Assembly: GCA_026014605.1 (NCBI GenBank)
Contig: JAOZIC010000079.1
Location: 1 to 8,182 of the forward strand
Direction of reading: 5' to 3'
DNA: 8,182 nucleotides
From: Candidatus Bathyarchaeota archaeon
GTDB taxonomy: Archaea > Thermoproteota > Bathyarchaeia > Bathyarchaeales > Bathyarchaeaceae
Part shown: in pieces, positions 5,379 to 8,182 of the stretch
Layout: every line of letters starts with the position of its first letter
How positions within the stretch are numbered: the first letter of the stretch is position 1
Position numbers and translations under genes: made by a program
Notes under the pieces: generated by a model
Told to the model about the DNA's origin: nothing
Databases searched by the model: none
What the model saw: only the letters and a program-made list of their open reading frames with translations

Positions 5379-6350
5379 TTAAGCTTGTTCTAGTTCCTGT
5401 AGTGCTCTTAGCCGTTTCACTATGTTTGGGTGTGTAGAAAACACTTCCATTACCCTGTCAAAGGTAGTTACTTTTTGTTTTAGAACTTCTTCAACCAGCC
5501 TTCTGTCACCAGAAAATGACCCCAAATGCGATAGTGCTTCAGAATCTATTTCTGCGCGGTCAGGGTCAGAAATGAACAATGCCTTAAACGAGTTGGAGTC
5601 GCCACCTGATGTTTTTCGTTGGGTTTGTTTGACGCGTTTTGTGGAATTCACTATTTTTGCGAGTCCTTCAGAAAGTTTTCGTGAACCATCGTCAACTACG
5701 GATACGCTGTGGCGGTCTGCAAAGTATTCGCGTATTCGGCTCAGATAGAGTGTGAACAGGGTTAGTACCCAATACAGGGCGATGCTTATGAGTCCGATGA
5801 TTGCTGCGCCGCCGCTGTCGCGGTCTCTTCGGTTGAACATTGATGACCAAAGCATCGAGTAGCCGATGTAGTAGAATATGGCGGGCAGGATAGATACAAA
5901 CATCATTACTTGGACGTCGTGGTGTTTGAGGTGTCCTAGTTCGTGTCCGATTACTGCTTCAACTTCTTCGGGTTCAAGGGTTTCCAACAGTCCCGTGGTT
6001 ACCGCTACTTTGCTTCCAGTCAAGGGTGAGCCGTAAGCAAACGCGTTTGGTATTGCCATTTTTGCTTTCATTAGTTTTGGTGTTTTGATTTTGCTTTTTT
6101 GGCTTAGCCGTTCCACCATTTGGTGTAGCTGCGGGTCTTCTGATGGGTTTACTTGTTTGACTCTGTACATTGCGTCTATCATGTACGGGGCGATAAGCCA
6201 TTGTATGATGTTGAATGCTATCACGATGAATGGCATGAACAGTAGGTTGACGCCTGCCAAGGACATCAGAAAGGTAAAGAACAGTGTTGATAAACCGATG
6301 ATAAGGGCTACAGTTCCAATTAATGAAAAACGAAGCTTCCATAAACTCAC
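5379..6350 (-). CDS. htpX: HtpX-like membrane zinc metalloprotease (M48)
   Basis: Membrane-bound M48B protease that degrades misfolded membrane proteins, with its active site facing the cytoplasm. Numbered from GTG 6350 (323 residues), two N-terminal membrane helices (about 9-29 and 34-55) precede the zinc motif HELGH (136-140) with catalytic E137. Two more helices follow (about 149-169 and 181-202), then the third zinc ligand E208 in REYFAD and the late STHP motif (305-308) with R-L-R-A-L after it. The length and order are normal for HtpX. I prefer GTG 6350 to the in-frame TTG 6383: GGGGAT (6357-6362) lies six bases before the GTG and the TATA-like box at 6387-6395 predicts transcription near 6366, which would exclude the TTG. 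Starting at TTG adds 11 residues. It lies 54 bases after rtcA on the same strand and converges with the coiled-coil gene. Confidence 0.93.
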   Translation of the reverse strand: MSLWKLRFSLIGTVALIIGLSTLFFTFLMSLAGVNLLFMPFIVIAFNIIQWLIAPYMIDAMYRVKQVNPSEDPQLHQMVERLSQKSKIKTPKLMKAKMAIPNAFAYGSPLTGSKVAVTTGLLETLEPEEVEAVIGHELGHLKHHDVQVMMFVSILPAIFYYIGYSMLWSSMFNRRDRDSGGAAIIGLISIALYWVLTLFTLYLSRIREYFADRHSVSVVDDGSRKLSEGLAKIVNSTKRVKQTQRKTSGGDSNSFKALFISDPDRAEIDSEALSHLGSFSGDRRLVEEVLKQKVTTFDRVMEVFSTHPNIVKRLRALQELEQA

Positions 6351-6356
6351 GAATTT

Positions 6357-6395
6357 ATCCCCAATAATGCTACGCAAGAACAAGGTCTTATAATC
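6357..6395 (-). promoter_or_regulatory. htpX promoter and Shine-Dalgarno that decide its start
   Basis: On the minus strand GATTATAAG (6395-6387) is a good TATA box immediately after the rtcA stop, and GGGGAT (6362-6357) is a Shine-Dalgarno six bases before GTG 6350. Together they argue for a separate htpX transcript and for the GTG start. Confidence 0.5.
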
Positions 6396-6404
6396 TTTAC
6401 TATT

Positions 6405-7439
6405 TTAACATTTTTCAAAATTATAGACGTTACCCGATTTTTTGATTCTAATAGTTGTTCCCAAAATCTGTTCAACCAACCAAACATTAGTTTCTATATG
6501 GTCGGTAACTTCACGAACAACAAAACTGGAACCTCCATCAGCCAACGCAACATACGGCACAAGCATATCCGCAAGATGCACATCCACCGTGGGTTCCGCT
6601 TTTAGTTCTTTTACCAAGTTTTCAGCCGCTTGGTTACCCACCGCTTCGCTTGTTTTGCGCAGTTCTCCAATTGCATCCGCTCCAAGAACCGAACCTGAAG
6701 TTGTATTTGCCCACAAGGCTATGGAACTGCCTTTCTGGTGTAGGTTAGATTTGTCGTTAACAAGTTGGATGTCTGCGTCGTACCCGTTACTGTTGAGGAC
6801 TCGTTTTGCTTCGTTGGCTTGCCGTTGGGCTACTTGTTGTTTTTCTAAAAATGTGCACACAGAAACTCCTTGTATTTGGTTTAGTTCATCAAACTCGGTT
6901 AGATTCAAAGCTTTGAGTTTGGAACACGGGTTCACGGTTAGTGTGGCTTCGCCCATGCCTTTGGGGTAGTATCCATACTTTTTGACGGTTAAAGACGCTT
7001 GCAGCCCCATCTTTTCAAGCGTTGGCAACAGCACATACTTGAGGTAATTTATCGTGGGCGCAAACCGAACGTCCGTACCTCCGTTGACAACGTTAACGGT
7101 TATTTTGCCTTTAGAATATGCACAGATGGGCAAAACTGTTAGCAACAACATCGATATGCTTCCGGCAGTGCCAATTTCGGCGGTTACTTCGCCAGTTGTG
7201 ATACTGTTTGGTGTAAACCATAGTTCACTTGAACCAATCTGTGCACCTTCTGTTTGGGCATTACACAGTTTAGCAGCCGTAACCACAGATTCTAGGTGTT
7301 GAGGTCGCAGTCCGGGCTGTCTGCGTTTATGGCGAATGTTACAGATGTGCAGCGGTTCACCTATTATTGCTGAAAGGGCTACGGATAAACGCAATATTGT
7401 TCCGCTACCGCTTTTTTGGCTGCCGTCAATCTCTAGCAT
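6405..7439 (-). CDS. rtcA: RNA 3'-terminal phosphate cyclase (RtcA family)
   Basis: RtcA enzymes use ATP to convert an RNA 3'-phosphate into a 2',3'-cyclic phosphate through a covalent AMP-histidine intermediate. The 344-residue length is typical. Visible features: N-terminal IDGSQKSGSGTILR (4-17), the basic RRQPGLRPQH stretch (39-48), IGTAGS (89-94) with the long inserted-domain region after it, GGTD (120-123), the Y-Y-P-K-G-M-G-E segment (157-164), and V-H288-L-A-D-M-L, where H288 matches the AMP-accepting histidine of E. coli RtcA. The glycine loop that is usually G-E-G-G-G-Q reads K-S-G-S-G-T here (9-14), losing the acidic residue, so this may be a distinct archaeal subfamily. ATG 7439 has no Shine-Dalgarno; a short leader is likely. 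No RtcB or RtcR is in the window. The last third of the gene has the opposite base skew to the middle. Confidence 0.92.
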   Translation of the reverse strand: MLEIDGSQKSGSGTILRLSVALSAIIGEPLHICNIRHKRRQPGLRPQHLESVVTAAKLCNAQTEGAQIGSSELWFTPNSITTGEVTAEIGTAGSISMLLLTVLPICAYSKGKITVNVVNGGTDVRFAPTINYLKYVLLPTLEKMGLQASLTVKKYGYYPKGMGEATLTVNPCSKLKALNLTEFDELNQIQGVSVCTFLEKQQVAQRQANEAKRVLNSNGYDADIQLVNDKSNLHQKGSSIALWANTTSGSVLGADAIGELRKTSEAVGNQAAENLVKELKAEPTVDVHLADMLVPYVALADGGSSFVVREVTDHIETNVWLVEQILGTTIRIKKSGNVYNFEKC

Positions 7440-7468
7440 TTCGGGTCTGACACAATTACGGTTTCTTG

Positions 7469-7483
7469 GTTAATTAACGTTAA
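7469..7483. promoter_or_regulatory. Overlapping palindromes at the probable rtcA promoter
   Basis: GTTAATTAAC (7469-7478) and TTAACGTTAA (7474-7483) are perfect palindromes sharing five bases, giving three alternating GTTAA/TTAAC half-sites. They lie 30-44 bases before the rtcA ATG, on top of where its TATA box should be. AATTAAC recurs at 7544-7550, closer to the divergent cysteine-rich gene. This fits an operator serving one or both genes. Confidence 0.45.
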
Positions 7484-7555
7484 ATCATGACATTGTGGTG
7501 CACCGGTTTTTTTGTCCGCAAAAGGTTTTTCTTTTCAGAATCCAATTAACTGTTA

Positions 7556-7561
7556 GGGGGT
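7556..7561 (+). promoter_or_regulatory. Shine-Dalgarno that favours TTG 7569
   Basis: GGGGGT lies seven bases before TTG 7569 but sixteen before the in-frame ATG 7578, so the TTG is the better start for the cysteine-rich gene. Confidence 0.5.
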
Positions 7562-7568
7562 ACCTGTT

Positions 7569-7883
7569 TTGAGTTGGATGGAAGAGCTAAGAGTGCTCCA
7601 CCTGAAACCCAAATTGTCGATTGAAGAGATTAACCGCTTTATTTTGCGTCATCCCAGATGGGCTGCGTTGATTATCAAGAATGCTTTGGAGTCTGAGATG
7701 TACACGGAGTTTTGTTTGTCTTGTGCTAACTTTGCGAAATGTTGGGAAAAGTTGGGCGCAGTAAAGAGGGAAACTGGTTCTTGTTGCTTATGTAACGAAT
7801 TCTTGAACAACGAACACACGGAAGAGAATAAACAAAAACTAAGAGCCTACTTCAACGAGATTACAGTGATACTTAACATCTAA
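7569..7883 (+). CDS. Small cysteine-rich protein, unknown function
   Basis: A 104-residue protein from TTG 7569, or 101 residues from ATG 7578. The N-terminal half (about 17-46) looks helical with hydrophobic and basic residues (LSIEEINRFILRH, WAALIIKNAL). The middle carries C49-x2-C52-x5-C58 and then C72-C73-x-C75, so C49/C52 and C72/C75 form two C-x2-C pairs 19 residues apart, as in a small zinc ribbon, with C58 and C73 extra. The C-terminal third is a charged helix. There is no signal peptide or membrane helix. I do not recognise the family; zinc binding is inferred from the cysteine spacing. It is divergent from rtcA and 96 bases ahead of the universal stress gene on the same strand. Its leader shares the nonamer TGTTAGGGG and a TTG start with that gene. 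Confidence 0.78.
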   Translation: MSWMEELRVLHLKPKLSIEEINRFILRHPRWAALIIKNALESEMYTEFCLSCANFAKCWEKLGAVKRETGSCCLCNEFLNNEHTEENKQKLRAYFNEITVILNI

Positions 7884-7935
7884 GACAACAAACGGCTGAA
7901 CAATTCTGTCTGGGCGAGTTTTTACTAACAAAAGT

Positions 7936-7974
7936 CTTATTGATTGGTGCTGACTTCATTTCTTGTTAGGGGAT
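7936..7974 (+). promoter_or_regulatory. Probable promoter and Shine-Dalgarno of the universal stress gene
   Basis: CTTATTGA (7936-7943) is a weak TATA-like match predicting transcription near 7965. AGGGGAT (7968-7974) is a clear Shine-Dalgarno five bases before TTG 7980 and decides that start, since no ATG is near. Confidence 0.4.
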
Positions 7975-7979
7975 AAAAA

Positions 7980-8182
7980 TTGGTAAAAAGAATTCTTGTT
8001 GCGTTAGATGGCTCGAATGCTGCTCATAATGCCCTCGATTTTGCGATTAAACTGGCTGAGATGGTTTCTGCACATGTAGAATTACTAACAGTTGTGCCTC
8101 CAGTTTTTTTGCCTTCATACTCAATTTATGTCCTGAAATCCGAGGCAATTGCCGATTGTGCTAAAGAGCTAGAAATCAGTTT
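7980..8182 (+). CDS. Universal stress protein (UspA family), 3' end outside the window
   Basis: The first 67 residues of a Usp-domain protein, cut by the window end. The start reads M-V-K-R-I-L-V-A-L-D-G-S followed by A-x-x-A-L-D-F-A-I-K-L-A-E-M, then a second beta strand H-V-E-L-L-T-V-V-P-P. This is the standard first strand, first helix, second strand of the UspA Rossmann-like fold, with D10 at the position of the nucleotide-contacting aspartate. The distal G-x2-G-x9-G-S/T ATP motif is not in view, so whether it binds ATP is unknown. The start is TTG 7980, supported by AGGGGAT five bases upstream. It may be co-transcribed with the cysteine-rich gene or use its own weak promoter. A full single-domain Usp would be about 140-150 residues. 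Confidence 0.88.
   Translation, partial: MVKRILVALDGSNAAHNALDFAIKLAEMVSAHVELLTVVPPVFLPSYSIYVLKSEAIADCAKELEIS

Noticed and set aside
6351..6383. TTG 6383 as the htpX start
   Set aside because: The predicted transcript start (about 6366) lies downstream of it and a good GGGGAT precedes GTG 6350. It is not fully excluded.
6442..6969. A 175-codon plus-strand ORF antisense to rtcA
   Set aside because: rtcA has clear family motifs throughout; the antisense frame has no recognisable domain and no Shine-Dalgarno that I can see.
1..8182. tRNA or rRNA genes, CRISPR array, transposon ends or defence system
   Set aside because: The intergenic gaps are at most about 230 bases; none shows a cloverleaf, regular repeats, terminal inverted repeats or recognised defence genes.

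Overview
The window looks like chromosomal DNA from an archaeon, most likely a TACK-group lineage such as Bathyarchaeia. This lineage call is inference. It rests on a full archaeal-type ABCE1/Rli1, the KEOPS subunit Cgi121, archaeal TATA-like boxes about 25 bases before likely transcription starts, short or absent leaders, and poly-T tracts in place of hairpin terminators. There is no tRNA, rRNA, CRISPR array, insertion sequence or phage gene that I can see.

Layout, left to right: (1) a nearly complete minus-strand rli1 (1-1777), followed by a minus-strand gene for a small exported protein (1873-2274); (2) a divergent promoter region with a 16-base perfect palindrome, then plus-strand AIM24/TIGR00266 (2505-3200), a poly-T terminator and a Sua5/YrdC-type threonylcarbamoyl-AMP synthase (3292-3909); (3) a minus-strand pair, a Gpt-like phosphoribosyltransferase (4437-5057) and cgi121 (3892-4440), joined by a 4-base stop/start overlap, with the 3' end of cgi121 overlapping the 3' end of sua5 by 18 bases; (4) a divergent region with a 17-base inverted repeat, then a 60-residue coiled-coil ORF (5171-5353); (5) minus-strand rtcA (6405-7439) and htpX (5379-6350), htpX apparently with its own promoter; (6) another divergent region with overlapping palindromes, then plus-strand genes for a small cysteine-rich protein (7569-7883) and a universal stress protein cut by the window end (7980-8182).

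The theme is RNA and translation housekeeping. Rli1 recycles ribosomes; Sua5 makes the threonylcarbamoyl donor and Cgi121 belongs to the KEOPS complex that uses it for t6A37 on tRNA; RtcA cyclises RNA 3' phosphates. HtpX and the Usp protein suggest membrane quality control and stress response. I do not see a clear undescribed multi-gene system. The points most worth following are the palindromic sites in three divergent intergenic regions, the opposed sua5/cgi121 ends, the altered N-terminal glycine loop of RtcA, three unassigned small proteins, and G+T/A+C skew flips that occur inside genes.
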